Notes: generated from the sequence alone by a model not told the origin. A DNA stretch of 64,000 nucleotides from JAFALK01 sp042701975 (GCA_042701975.1 CP170561.1:1984001-2048000), one strand, 5' to 3'. Counted from the first letter of the stretch, positions 17,329 to 25,775 are shown. Numbers and translations: made by a program.

Positions 17329-17924
17329 TGTGTGAGGGCCTCGAGATAGGGCTGCATGACGCGCTCCACACGATTGATCCGCGCGAAATGGCCGAGCTCG
17401 TCCATGTTGAACCTGCGGCTGCGCCAGGCGTCCTTCAGCGCCTCCAGGGCCACGTCCAGGCCGATCTTGCGGCGGAACTTGAAGCAGTCCGTCACCGTCT
17501 TGGCGGCGCTGTACACGCGGATCGGCGCCCCGCGATCGGTCACGGTCTGGACGCCTTCCGCGTAGGCGGCGCCGCGCAGGCGGGCAACGCATAGGGGCGG
17601 ATAGTCCAGCCGGGGCGCCTGGGTGCCCTCCGGCAGGGCAATCCAGACTTCGTGCGGCATCTGCGTGCCGATTTCATGGAACTGCAGTGCGCTCAGCAGG
17701 CAGAGCACGGCCTTGGGGACGCGCTGGCAGATCTCGATCAGCGTCTGGTGTTCGGTCGGCTCCGCATCCGGCAGTGCGTACAGGCCGCGCGCCAGGCGTT
17801 GCAGCTTGCCAGCCTGCTGCAGCTTGAGCAGCAGCTGGGGCGACCATCCTTGTTCGCGTACATCTGCCGCGCGCAGCACGCGGCGGTGTTGGGCCAACTC
17901 GAGGATCTGGTCGGATTGAGTCAT
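17325..17924 (-). CDS. abiEi: AbiEi-type antitoxin/transcriptional repressor
   Basis: 199 residues, intact. The N-terminal winged-helix region has LAQHRRVLRAADVREQGW, then LLKLQQAGKLQRLARGLYAL. The C-terminal AbiEi domain contains KTVTDCFKFRRKIGLDVALEAL, the family's strongest block. AbiEi represses its own operon by binding inverted repeats and blocks AbiEii without direct contact (type IV toxin-antitoxin, known for the family). Its gene is preceded by a perfect inverted repeat and followed by the broken toxin. The gene therefore persists without its toxin and may serve only as a repressor or anti-toxin against related systems (inference). Confidence 0.9.
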   Translation of the reverse strand: MTQSDQILELAQHRRVLRAADVREQGWSPQLLLKLQQAGKLQRLARGLYALPDAEPTEHQTLIEICQRVPKAVLCLLSALQFHEIGTQMPHEVWIALPEGTQAPRLDYPPLCVARLRGAAYAEGVQTVTDRGAPIRVYSAAKTVTDCFKFRRKIGLDVALEALKDAWRSRRFNMDELGHFARINRVERVMQPYLEALTQ

Positions 17925-17925
17925 G

Positions 17926-17985
17926 GGTTGAAGTTTAGTATTTGCATTACTTTATAACAAGTGATGCAAATACTAAACTTCAACC
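17926..17985 (-). promoter_or_regulatory. Perfect 22-bp inverted repeat with embedded promoter, abiEi operator
   Basis: Arms 17926-17947 and 17964-17985 are exact reverse complements (22 of 22) with a 16-base AT-rich spacer. On the minus strand the spacer contains TTATAAAG, a good -10 element, so the arms flank the promoter. AbiEi proteins are known to bind inverted repeats, so this is the likely autoregulatory operator. The downstream arm starts an eight-codon open frame (ATG at 17947) whose TGA overlaps the abiEi ATG. A leader-peptide role is speculative. The hairpin also lies just after the neighbouring esterase stop and could halt its transcription. Confidence 0.8.
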
Positions 17986-17996
17986 GACTCGACTCC

Positions 17997-18659
17997 TCAG
18001 GCCAGTTGCTTCACCAGCCAAGCCTGCAGATCGTCGACCTCCTCCGGGCACACCGAATGCGGCATCGGATAGTCGTGCCACTCGATGGTGTAGCCCAGCG
18101 ATTCCAGCTTGGCGCGCGAATCGTGGGCGCGGGCGATTGCGACCACCGGGTCCTGCGTGCCGTGGGCCATGAAGATCGGCACATCGGCATTGGCGGCGTT
18201 GCGCTCGGCTTCGATCTTGTCCAGCAGCGGCAGGTAGCCCGAGAGGCAGACCAGGCCGGCCAGGCGTTCGGCGTGGCGCAGGCCGGTCATCAGCGTCATG
18301 GCGCAACCTTGCGAGAAGCCCATCAGCACGATGCGGTTCGCCGGTACGCCGCGTTCCACTTCACGGGCGATCAGCGCCTCGATCTCGGCTTGCGATTCGC
18401 GCAGGCCAGCCTCATCCTCGCGGCGGACGAGGTCCATTCCCAGAATGTCGTACCAGGCGCGCATGCGGTAGCCGTTGTTGATCGTGACCGGTCGCACCGG
18501 CGCGCTCGGGAAGACATAACGGACTGCGCCGACGGCAGAAAGATCCAGCTGCTGGGCGATGGGCACGAAGTCATTGCCGTCGGCGCCGAGGCCGTGCAGC
18601 ACGACGATGGTGGCTGATGCGTCGGGGCCGGTCTGGCCTTCCAGCAGTTCGAGTGGCAT
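17997..18659 (-). CDS. Carboxylesterase / phospholipase family serine hydrolase
   Basis: 220 residues, standard for the YpfH/EstB-type carboxylesterases. The oxyanion loop is VVLHGLGADGNDF, the nucleophile elbow is GFSQG (Ser116), Asp lies in HGTQDPVV and His in PMPHSVCPEE. It is a cytosolic enzyme acting on short-chain esters or thioesters; the physiological substrate is unknown. It is divergent from the phosphoglycerate-mutase-like gene and immediately upstream of the abiE repeat. Confidence 0.93.
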   Translation of the reverse strand: MPLELLEGQTGPDASATIVVLHGLGADGNDFVPIAQQLDLSAVGAVRYVFPSAPVRPVTINNGYRMRAWYDILGMDLVRREDEAGLRESQAEIEALIAREVERGVPANRIVLMGFSQGCAMTLMTGLRHAERLAGLVCLSGYLPLLDKIEAERNAANADVPIFMAHGTQDPVVAIARAHDSRAKLESLGYTIEWHDYPMPHSVCPEEVDDLQAWLVKQLA

Positions 18660-18703
18660 GTCGGTGACAGTGAAGACGGGAGATGCCGGCGATCATAGGC
18701 GCC

Positions 18704-19387
18704 ATGGCAACCCTCACCCTCGTGCGCCACGGCCAGGCCAGCTTCGGCGCCCATGACTACGACCAGCTCAGTGCCCGCGGCGAGCAGCAATGCCGCCTGC
18801 TCGGCGAATACTGGCGGGCGCGCGGCCGGCGCTTCGATGCGGTGCTGATGGGCACGCTCAAGCGCCATGCGCAATCGCTGGCGGCTATCAATGTCGGCCT
18901 GGGCAGTGCACCGCCAACGCCGCAGCTTCACGCGGGCCTGGACGAATACGACAGTGCGGCGCTGATCCAGGCCTTGCGTCCGGATCAGCCCTTAGCCAAG
19001 CCAACGAATGCGGAAGAGGTGAAGGCCTGGTTCCGCGTATTGCGCGAGGCGCTGCGGGCCTGGGCGGCGGGTGCGATCGAGCCCGTCGGGATGAAGCGTT
19101 ATGCCGAGTTCTCGGCCGGCGTGGCGGATGCGCTCGAGCAGGTCCGACGCTCAGGCCTATCGGGCCATGCCGAAGTGCTGATCGTCTCCAGCGGCGGCCC
19201 GATCTCCACGGCCGTGGCCCAGGTGCTGGGCGCGCCCTTCGACTCAGCCATCGAGATGAACCTGCGCCTGCGCAACAGCGCGCTCAGCGAGTTCTCCTTC
19301 ACGCCCAAGCGCCACGTGCTGCACAGCTTCAACCAGCTGCCGCATCTGGACGGGCCGGATGCGGCAGGACTGGAGACCTACGCCTGA
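18704..19387 (+). CDS. Histidine phosphatase (phosphoglycerate-mutase-like) family protein
   Basis: About 227 residues. The N-terminal LTLVRHGQASFG is the RHG motif of the phosphoglycerate mutase/acid phosphatase superfamily, with the catalytic His near residue 10. Further conserved pieces are LMGTLKRHAQS and the second-His region, here VSSGGPIST. That block normally reads SHGG, so the second histidine is replaced by Ser-Ser/Gly-Gly, which could lower activity. The start is taken at 18704; an ATG at 18683 has its purine-rich site too close. Confidence 0.82.
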   Translation: MATLTLVRHGQASFGAHDYDQLSARGEQQCRLLGEYWRARGRRFDAVLMGTLKRHAQSLAAINVGLGSAPPTPQLHAGLDEYDSAALIQALRPDQPLAKPTNAEEVKAWFRVLREALRAWAAGAIEPVGMKRYAEFSAGVADALEQVRRSGLSGHAEVLIVSSGGPISTAVAQVLGAPFDSAIEMNLRLRNSALSEFSFTPKRHVLHSFNQLPHLDGPDAAGLETYA

Positions 19388-19397
19388 TCCTGATCGA

Positions 19398-20216
19398 TCA
19401 GGGCTTGACGAACTTCAGCGTCATGCGGTCGCTCTCGCCGATGGCTTCGTACTTGGCGCGGTCAGCGTCCTTGTTCGTGTAGGTCGGCGGCAGCGCCCAG
19501 ACACCGTTCGGGTGATCGGCTGTGTCCTTGGGGTTGGCGTTCACCTCGGAGCGGCCGGCCAGCTTGAAGCCCACGCTCTCGGCCATCTTGATCACGTAGG
19601 CCTCGTGCAGATAGCCGGTGCTGGCCTGCGCATCCTGCTGGCGCGAAGCGGGCAGGCGGTGCTCCTCCACGCCCAGCACGCCGCCGGGCTTGAGCACGGC
19701 GAACATCGCGCGGAAGGCGGCGCGCGTCTTGTCCTCACCCAGCGGCACCCAGTTGTGGATGTTGCGGAACGTGAGGACCATGTCAGCGCTGCCCGGGGCG
19801 CCCAGGTCGAACTTGCCTGCATCGACGTCGAACACGCCGATCTTCACGCGGTCGTACACGGCCGGCGCGGCGTCAAGCTTGGCCTTGAAGCGGGCGGCGG
19901 CGCGGCGGGCGCCCTCGCCCACGGCGTCGGGGTCGTTGCCGGCTTCGACGAGGCGGCCCTTCTCGCGCACATAGGGCGCCAGGATCTCGGTCCACCAGCC
20001 GCCACCAGGGATCAGCTCGACCACGGTCTGGTTCGGCTGGATGCCGAAGAACTCCAGCGTGGCCGCGGGATGGCGGAAGTTGTCGCGCGTGGCATAGGCG
20101 GGCGTGCGCTGGGCGCCGCTGACGGCGGCAGCGAGCGCAGCATCGGCGGCCTGCGCAGCGTTGGCTGCGAACAGCGAGGCGAGCAGGGAGGAAATCAGCA
20201 GCAATCGACGGTTCAT
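19398..20216 (-). CDS. Exported SAM-dependent methyltransferase-like protein
   Basis: 272 residues. A signal peptide (about 1-23, SLFAANAAQA) precedes a class I methyltransferase-like fold: VVELIPGGGWWTEILAPYV in the SAM-loop position, then ADMVLTFRNIHNWV and GGVLGVEEHR. Proteins of this predicted-methyltransferase group carry export signals although SAM is not expected in the periplasm. Either the domain has lost SAM chemistry or it is a solute-binding relic (inference). The start at 20216 leaves 24 bases to the divergent methyltransferase gene. Confidence 0.8.
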   Translation of the reverse strand: MNRRLLLISSLLASLFAANAAQAADAALAAAVSGAQRTPAYATRDNFRHPAATLEFFGIQPNQTVVELIPGGGWWTEILAPYVREKGRLVEAGNDPDAVGEGARRAAARFKAKLDAAPAVYDRVKIGVFDVDAGKFDLGAPGSADMVLTFRNIHNWVPLGEDKTRAAFRAMFAVLKPGGVLGVEEHRLPASRQQDAQASTGYLHEAYVIKMAESVGFKLAGRSEVNANPKDTADHPNGVWALPPTYTNKDADRAKYEAIGESDRMTLKFVKP

Positions 20217-20240
20217 CTGTGTCTCCTGGACAATCCGGTC

Positions 20241-21488
20241 ATGTTTACGAATTTGAGCCCCGAACTGGCGGCCGAGCGCGCCCAGCCTGATGCCGTCCAA
20301 CGATTCATGCGCCTGGTGCAGACGGCGCTGGACGACAACAGCCTGGGCAAGCTGTTGTTGAGCAAGTACGAGGGCAGCGAGCCCCAACTTGAACGCCTGA
20401 CTGTGCGCGAAGTTCGGCTCCGTGACGAACGTCACCTCAGCTTTTTGTGGCGCTACGCCACCCGCGACGTCACCAAGAACCACAGCCTGCCCGAAGGCCT
20501 GGAGCTGCTGCGGGGCCTGCTCAGCGGCGACGCCTTCCAGAACGCGCATCTTCACACTGCGACACAAGAAGTGCAGCTGGCCTTCAGCCGCAAGGGCCGG
20601 CCGAGCATTCGCGTGGGCAAGGTGGCCGGGGCCGTTGCGGCGCCGGCCGCGGCCGCTGGACATGACAAGGAAAAAACGCGTTACCTCGACGTACAGGCAC
20701 CCTGGTGGGGCGAGCTCGGCCTGACGCATGAGCACAAGGGCACCGCCTCGCTCGTGCCGGCCATGTCGCGCAAGTGGAAGCAGATCAACAAGTTCATCGA
20801 GATCTTCGGCGCCGCCTTCAAGAGCTCGCCGCTGGCGGCCAGCCCGGACGTTCATGTCTTTGATTTCGGCTCCGGCAAGGGCTACCTGACCTTTGCCATG
20901 CACGAGTGGATCAGCGCCCAGGGCAAGGCGGCGCAGGTGACCGGCGTCGAGCTGCGCGAGGACATGGTGCAGCTGACGAACGGCATTGCGCGCAACCTCG
21001 GGCGCGAGGGGCTGGTGTTCGATCAGGGCGACGTGCGCAGCTACACGCCGGCGCGCCTGGACGTGATGATCGCCCTGCACGCCTGCGACGTCGCCACCGA
21101 CTACGCCATCCACCTGGGCCTGCGCGGCAAGGCGGCCATCATCATGTGCTCGCCCTGCTGCCACAAGCAGCTGCGCCCGCAGATGCAGCTGCCGGCGGCC
21201 CTGAAGCCGATGCTCCAGCACGGCATCCACCTGGGCCAGGAGGCCGAGATGGTGACCGATTCGCTGCGTGCGCTGCTGCTCGAAGCTGAGGGCTACGAGA
21301 CCCAGGTCTTCGAGTTCATCGCGCTGGAACACACCAGCAAGAACAAGATGATTCTGGCCGTGAAGAAGCAGGGCGCGGCGCTCGCGGCGGCCGAGAAGCG
21401 CAAGCCCGAGGTGCTGGCGCAGATCGCGGAGATCAAGCGCTTCTATGGCATCGAGAAGCAGGAGCTGGAGAGCTTGTTGGCCTGCTGA
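20241..21488 (+). CDS. SAM-dependent methyltransferase of the Methyltransf_32 type
   Basis: 415 residues. An N-terminal region of about 190 residues of unknown function is followed by a class I core: HVFDFGSGKGYLTFAMH (SAM loop), then VMIALHACDVATDYAI and IIMCSPCCHKQLRPQM. The combination of an ALHACD motif with a CCH cysteine motif is characteristic of this family, which includes eukaryotic METTL25/RRNAD1-like proteins. The substrate is not established. The start at 20241 is the only good one downstream of the divergent gene. Confidence 0.85.
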   Translation: MFTNLSPELAAERAQPDAVQRFMRLVQTALDDNSLGKLLLSKYEGSEPQLERLTVREVRLRDERHLSFLWRYATRDVTKNHSLPEGLELLRGLLSGDAFQNAHLHTATQEVQLAFSRKGRPSIRVGKVAGAVAAPAAAAGHDKEKTRYLDVQAPWWGELGLTHEHKGTASLVPAMSRKWKQINKFIEIFGAAFKSSPLAASPDVHVFDFGSGKGYLTFAMHEWISAQGKAAQVTGVELREDMVQLTNGIARNLGREGLVFDQGDVRSYTPARLDVMIALHACDVATDYAIHLGLRGKAAIIMCSPCCHKQLRPQMQLPAALKPMLQHGIHLGQEAEMVTDSLRALLLEAEGYETQVFEFIALEHTSKNKMILAVKKQGAALAAAEKRKPEVLAQIAEIKRFYGIEKQELESLLAC

Positions 21489-21534
21489 GGCCGCTACGAT
21501 CGGCCCACAACACTTTTCTCGTGGGAGGTCGTTC

Positions 21535-22236
21535 ATGATGAAGAAGCTCTTGCTTGGCTTGGCACTGACGATCAGCTCGGCGGTCCAGGCTGCACCACCG
21601 CTGCCGGACAGCAACTTTCTCTACGTAATCGGTAACGGTGAGGTCAGCGTTCCGCCTGACAGGGCCCGGATCGAGGTGACGGTCCGCGCCAGTGGTCCGG
21701 ACCACCAGAAGGCCTTCGCTCAGCTGCAGGCCGATGCCAAGGCCGCCATGGCGGAGGCGAAGACGCTCGGTGTGGCGGACAAGGATATTGACGCGCACCG
21801 CATCGGCAAGAGTCGGCGGTATGAATCGGGCACGAGCCCGGGCTTGCCCGAGCTGGAGCAGACCGTGAGCTTCGAGCTGGCGGATCTGGACAAGGCCGTG
21901 GCGCTGGCCGATCTCGTGATGAAGCTGCAAAGCGTGCACGAGGTCAGCAGCAACTTCTATGTGTTCGACATCAAGCCGGCCGAGGCCAACGCGACCTCCA
22001 AGGCTGCGGCTGACGCGCTGCAGCGCGCGCAGACCCTGGCCAAGCTCATGGGCCGCAAGCTCGGCAAGGTGCTGTCCGTGGCCGTGGAGCCGGAGGGATC
22101 CATGCGCGAGCGATTTGGCCAGGGCGGGTCATTCGGAGGCGGCTTGGCTGCGATGCGCCGCGAAGTTGCGGATCACCGCGTGCCCAACGGCATCGACTTC
22201 ACGGCGCGGCTCTACGTCATCTACGCGCTCGAATAG
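21535..22236 (+). CDS. SIMPL-domain (DUF541) periplasmic protein
   Basis: 233 residues. The signal peptide (about 1-20, SAVQA) is followed by the SIMPL fold starting LYVIGNGEVSVPPDRARIEV. Later blocks are SSNFYVFDIK, AAADALQRAQTLAKLMGRKLGKVLSV and a C-terminal FTARLYVIYAL. SIMPL proteins are envelope proteins whose biochemical role is poorly known. The ribosome site GGAGG lies seven bases before ATG 21535, which is followed by a second ATG. Confidence 0.9.
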   Translation: MMKKLLLGLALTISSAVQAAPPLPDSNFLYVIGNGEVSVPPDRARIEVTVRASGPDHQKAFAQLQADAKAAMAEAKTLGVADKDIDAHRIGKSRRYESGTSPGLPELEQTVSFELADLDKAVALADLVMKLQSVHEVSSNFYVFDIKPAEANATSKAAADALQRAQTLAKLMGRKLGKVLSVAVEPEGSMRERFGQGGSFGGGLAAMRREVADHRVPNGIDFTARLYVIYALE

Positions 22237-22247
22237 CGCTCGCCGGT

Positions 22248-22679
22248 TCAGGGCGACTGCAGAAAGCTCACCCGCCCGATCCACCCGCGCTTCCTGCGCT
22301 CCAGCCGAGCTTCGACCGCCTCGCCCTCGAAGCTCGCCGCCCTGTGCTCCAGCCGCGCCGGGTCCAGGCCTTCAAGGCAGTTCACGTTGACCACGGCATA
22401 CAGATGCCCGTCGATGCGCGAGGTGACGACCGGCGGCACGCCGCAGATCGAGCAGACGTGGAATTGCGCCGTCTTCGTGCCGAACTCGTAGGCGTTCACG
22501 CGTTCCGGGTCGTGCAGGGTCACCTCCAGGCTGCCGGCTGGGCAGGACGTCCACACGCCGCCGTGGCGTTGGCAGAAGGTGCAGTCGCAGGCCCGTGCCG
22601 CGACGGGTGCCGGTGCATCGGGCGCGCCGTCGAGCGTGAAGGTGATGTTGCCGCAGTGGCAGCGACCGTGGATGCGCAT
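22248..22679 (-). CDS. GFA-family zinc protein (glutathione-dependent formaldehyde-activating-like)
   Basis: 143 residues. It has the zinc-binding pattern of the GFA fold: GRCHCGNITF, then CDCTFCQRHGG, and CSICGVPPV near residue 78. It differs from true Gfa by being shorter, so the family name does not prove activity on glutathione and formaldehyde. It converges on the SIMPL gene, the two stops being 12 bases apart. Confidence 0.9.
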   Translation of the reverse strand: MRIHGRCHCGNITFTLDGAPDAPAPVAARACDCTFCQRHGGVWTSCPAGSLEVTLHDPERVNAYEFGTKTAQFHVCSICGVPPVVTSRIDGHLYAVVNVNCLEGLDPARLEHRAASFEGEAVEARLERRKRGWIGRVSFLQSP

Positions 22680-22765
22680 GGGCCGATGCTAACGGCCCCG
22701 GGGCATGTTGGTCCGGCCATTTCTGCTTCGGCGTCGCCCCAGGGCCGCAAGCGATGCGGCCGACT

Positions 22766-23026
22766 TCAGCCGTCGTGACGGCGGCGGACGACCGCGCCGA
22801 TAGCGAACAGGCCGACGCTCAGCAGACCCCATTCAGACCCCATTCCGCAGGTTCCGGAACAGCGGTGCGTGACGGAGCTGTCGTCCAGGCAGGCGCCGTT
22901 GGAGTCCGCACCGGAGAAGGTCAGCGTGGTGGTTTGCGGAACTGCATGAGGGACTCCTGAGTGTGCGGACGGGGTGTCCACAACGCTCGATGAGTTCCGC
23001 TTCAGGCCTCCAAGGTCGCCTTCCAA
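22766..23026 (-). pseudogene. Possible remnant of an IPTL/PEP-CTERM-like sorted protein
   Basis: The 380-base gap 22680-23059 holds this frame only. Its C-terminus SEWGLLSVGLFAIGAVVRRR, a Ser-Glu-Trp-Gly then a hydrophobic helix and Arg tail, resembles IPTL-CTERM/PEP-CTERM sorting tags. It is preceded by a Cys-rich stretch (NGACLDD, HRCSGTCG). No signal peptide or ribosome site is visible upstream, so it is more likely a truncated end of a secreted protein gene than a live gene. The rest of the gap shows nothing recognisable. Confidence 0.35.
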
Positions 23027-23059
23027 GCTAGGGGCGATTCGATGGCGGGATAACCCGAG

Positions 23060-23863
23060 CTACCGCTGCAGCAACTGCGCCACCGCCGCCAGCGCAATCA
23101 CTTCCGGCTGCTTGCCATGGATGCGCGGGATGCCGATCGGACAGGTGACATGGGCCATCTCCACTTCCGTGAAGCCGCGCGCCTCCAGCCGGTGCCGAAA
23201 GCTCGCCCATTTGCTCTTGCTACCGATCAGGCCGATGAAGGGCAGGTCGCCGTGCTCGCGCTGGCGCGTGAGGCAGGCGGCGACGATGTCCAGATCCTCG
23301 GCATGGCTGAAGCTCATGATCAGCACCTTGGCGCTGGGCCGCACATCGGCCACGGCGGCATGCACGGGGTTGGAATGCTCGGCCTGCACGTGCGGAGGCA
23401 GTGGGATGGGGAAGATCTCGTCGCGGCTGTCGAACCATTGCGTGCGCACGGGCAGGCGCGTCACCAGGTCGACGATGGCGCGGCCCACGTGGCCGCCGCC
23501 GAAGAGGGCGAGGTCGAGCAGGGGCGGCGCGGACAGGCGTTCGACGAGGCCTTCGGCGTCGCCGGCATCCAGCAGTTCCAGCCGCATGTGCACCACGCCG
23601 CCGCAGCACTGGCCCAGGCTCGGCCCCAGGGCATAACGACGTTCATGAGCGTCAAACGGCTGAGCCAGTTCGAGCAGGCGGCGACCCTCGGCCATCAGCT
23701 CGTGTTCCAGCTGGCCGCCGCCGACGGTGCCGCACACGTTCGTGGCCGTGACAGCCATCCAGGCTCCGCGCTCGCGCGGCCCGCTGCCCTCGACGCTGGC
23801 GACGGTGACGAGGACGGCTGGTGTGCCGCGGCTCAGGAGCCCCGGTAGGTCGAATAGCTCCAT
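23060..23863 (-). CDS. xdhC: XdhC, xanthine dehydrogenase maturation factor
   Basis: 267 residues. The N-terminal XdhC/CoxI block reads LVTVASVEGSGPRERGAWMAV, then GTVGGGQLEHEL. The C-terminal Rossmann part has LALFGGGHVGRAIVDL and FIGLIGSKSKWASFRHRL, and the end CPIGIPRIHGKQPEVIALA is typical. XdhC binds and delivers the sulphurated molybdenum cofactor to xanthine dehydrogenase (known for the family). The XdhAB subunits are not in this window. Its start overlaps the end of the uraH frame by 31 bases, giving a coupled pair with hydroxyisourate hydrolase. Confidence 0.94.
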   Translation of the reverse strand: MELFDLPGLLSRGTPAVLVTVASVEGSGPRERGAWMAVTATNVCGTVGGGQLEHELMAEGRRLLELAQPFDAHERRYALGPSLGQCCGGVVHMRLELLDAGDAEGLVERLSAPPLLDLALFGGGHVGRAIVDLVTRLPVRTQWFDSRDEIFPIPLPPHVQAEHSNPVHAAVADVRPSAKVLIMSFSHAEDLDIVAACLTRQREHGDLPFIGLIGSKSKWASFRHRLEARGFTEVEMAHVTCPIGIPRIHGKQPEVIALAAVAQLLQR

Positions 23864-24174
23864 GGGGAAACCAGCAGGGGCACGTGGTAGTGCGATTCGG
23901 TGTCGGCAATGCCGAAGTCCAGCGGCACTTCGTCAAGGAAGGGCGGGTCGGGCAAGACCACACCGCGGGCGCGGAAGTAGTCGGCCACGTCGAAGACCAG
24001 GCGGTAGCGCCCGGGCAACAGCGCATCGCCCTGCAGCAGCGGTGCATCGGCGCGGCCGTCGGCGTTGAGCTGCAGCGTCAGCAGCGGCTGGCCTTCGCGG
24101 TAGAGGCGCGCCGCCATGCCGGCCGCGGGGCAGCCGTTCATCGTGTCGAGGACGTGTGTGGTCAGTTTTCCCAT
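23833..24174 (-). CDS. uraH: 5-Hydroxyisourate hydrolase
   Basis: 113 residues and the transthyretin-like fold. The N-terminus GKLTTHVLDTMNGCPAAGM holds the first signature and catalytic His; the C-terminus is HYHVPLLVSPWSYSTYRGS with the diagnostic YRGS tetrapeptide. The enzyme hydrolyses 5-hydroxyisourate made by urate oxidase, in purine degradation. It is divergent from puuE with 41 bases between and overlaps xdhC downstream. No signal peptide is present, so it acts in the cytosol. Confidence 0.95.
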   Translation of the reverse strand: MGKLTTHVLDTMNGCPAAGMAARLYREGQPLLTLQLNADGRADAPLLQGDALLPGRYRLVFDVADYFRARGVVLPDPPFLDEVPLDFGIADTESHYHVPLLVSPWSYSTYRGS

Positions 24175-24215
24175 GATGCTCTGGCGAGGGAGGATGGCTT
24201 ATCCTAGCCCGCATC

Positions 24216-25154
24216 ATGCGATATCCACGCGACCTGATTGGCTATGGCGAACACCCGCCCCAAGCCCAATGGCCCGGCAAGGCCCGCATTGCCGTCCAGT
24301 TCGTCCTGAACTACGAAGAGGGCGGCGAGAACTCCGTGCTGCACGGCGATGCCGGCAGTGAGCAGTTCCTGTCCGAGATGTTCAACCCGCCGGCCTTCCC
24401 GGACCGGCACCTGAGCATGGAAGGCATCTACGAATACGGCTCACGCGTGGGCGTGTGGCGCCTGCTGCGCGAGTTCGAGAAGCGCGCGCTGCCGCTGACG
24501 GTCTTCGGCGTCTCGATGGCGCTGGAGCGGCATCCGGACCTGACGCAGGCCTTCGTCGAACTGGACCACGAGATCGCCTGCCACGGCTGGCGCTGGATCC
24601 ACTACCAGAACGTGGACGAAGCCACCGAGCGCGAGCACATGAAGCGCGCCATGGACATCATTCAGCGCCTGACGCTCAATCGCGCCACGGGCTGGTACAC
24701 CGGCCGCGACAGCCCGAACACGCGCCGGCTGGTGGCGGACTTCGGCGGCTTCGAGTACGACAGTGACTACTACGGTGACGATCTGCCCTTCTGGCTGCAG
24801 GTGAAGAAGACAGACGGTCAGCTCGCACCGCATCTGGTCGTGCCCTACACGCTCGACTGCAACGACATGCGCTTCGCCCTGCCGCAGGGCTTCAGCCACG
24901 GCGACGAGTTCTTCGAATACCTGCGCGACAGCTTCGACGTGCTCTATGCCGAAGGCGAGGATTCACCCAAGATGATGAGCATCGGCATGCATTGCCGTCT
25001 GCTCGGTCGGCCGGGCCGCATGCGCGCGCTGCAGCGCTTTCTCGATCACATCGAAAAGCACGACCGCGTGTGGGTCTGCAAGCGCGTGGACATCGCGCGG
25101 CACTGGCGGGCGACGCATCCGTTTGATGCGAAGACGGCGTTTGTGTGGGAGTGA
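24216..25154 (+). CDS. puuE: Allantoinase PuuE (polysaccharide-deacetylase fold)
   Basis: 312 residues. The N-terminus MRYPRDLIGYGEHPPQAQWPG matches PuuE allantoinases. Metal/active-site blocks are VLNYEEGGENSVLHGD, EIACHGWRWIHYQ and GWYTGRDSPNTRRLV, with a late MMSIGMHCRLLGRPGRM. PuuE opens allantoin to allantoate in the uricolytic pathway. Together with uraH and xdhC it defines a ureide degradation cluster; a decarboxylase (uraD) is not present within the window. Confidence 0.95.
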   Translation: MRYPRDLIGYGEHPPQAQWPGKARIAVQFVLNYEEGGENSVLHGDAGSEQFLSEMFNPPAFPDRHLSMEGIYEYGSRVGVWRLLREFEKRALPLTVFGVSMALERHPDLTQAFVELDHEIACHGWRWIHYQNVDEATEREHMKRAMDIIQRLTLNRATGWYTGRDSPNTRRLVADFGGFEYDSDYYGDDLPFWLQVKKTDGQLAPHLVVPYTLDCNDMRFALPQGFSHGDEFFEYLRDSFDVLYAEGEDSPKMMSIGMHCRLLGRPGRMRALQRFLDHIEKHDRVWVCKRVDIARHWRATHPFDAKTAFVWE

Positions 25155-25194
25155 GGGGCGCCGCGCGACCAGGCGGCTGACCGTGATTGCGGGT

Positions 25195-25668
25195 TCAGCG
25201 TCCTTTGGCCAGCACCACGCAGGTCTTCGGAATCTTGTCGTGCCAACCACGCTCGCCGAGGCAGGACAGCGCCTCGAAGGGAATGAAGCGGCAGGCGGTA
25301 CGGCCCAGCACCTGACCGATCGTCGGCTTGCCGCCGGTCTCGGTAATGACGCGGGTGCCAAAGATCAGCTTGCCCGGCGTCCGTGCCCAGATCCCTTCGA
25401 AGAAGGTGTAGTAGGCGAAGACGATCATGATGCCGAACAGGAATTCATGGCGCTGGAGGAGGGTCGCCGTCCCGGTCCCGCCGTCGAGGATGGCCAGCGC
25501 GAGTCCGACGCAGAACGAGAGGGCGGCATAGCCGGCATAGTCGACGATGAGCGTGCCGAAGCGGCGGCCTTTGCCGGCCGGCACGAGCTGCTGCTCGCCC
25601 GCCGGGTCCATGTCGGACACGTCGCTCGACGGCGGTTGATAGGGGTTGGCGCTGGCGTCTTGGGTCAT
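25195..25668 (-). CDS. RDD-family membrane protein
   Basis: 157 residues. A polar N-terminal tail (PYQPPSSDVSD) is followed by the RDD domain: RRFGTLIVDYAGYAALSF (Arg-Asp signature), a second helix FLFGIMIVFAYYTFFE and the motif TPGKLIFGTRVIT. The end has the Cys pair ACR/SCLGERGW. The start at 25668 is backed by a GAGGTGAGGAT ribosome site. RDD proteins have been linked to ion exchange in some bacteria, but the role here is unknown. Confidence 0.88.
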   Translation of the reverse strand: MTQDASANPYQPPSSDVSDMDPAGEQQLVPAGKGRRFGTLIVDYAGYAALSFCVGLALAILDGGTGTATLLQRHEFLFGIMIVFAYYTFFEGIWARTPGKLIFGTRVITETGGKPTIGQVLGRTACRFIPFEALSCLGERGWHDKIPKTCVVLAKGR

Positions 25669-25775
25669 GATCCTCACCTCGTGCTGTTGTAGTGCCGCAT
25701 TCGTTGAAGCGGCTGCGTCGAAGTGTCCCTGCGCAGGCGTACGTTCGGGCAGCGGGAAAGCCCCGAGCCAGCGGA

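Noticed and set aside
17926..17985. The 22-bp inverted repeat as ends of a tiny transposon
   Set aside because: Only 16 bases lie between the arms and the site is at an antitoxin promoter; an operator explains it better.
19398..21614. A 738-residue minus-strand frame that could look like a fused methyltransferase
   Set aside because: Only the last 272 codons carry a signal peptide and methyltransferase motifs. The rest is antisense to the plus-strand Methyltransf_32 gene.
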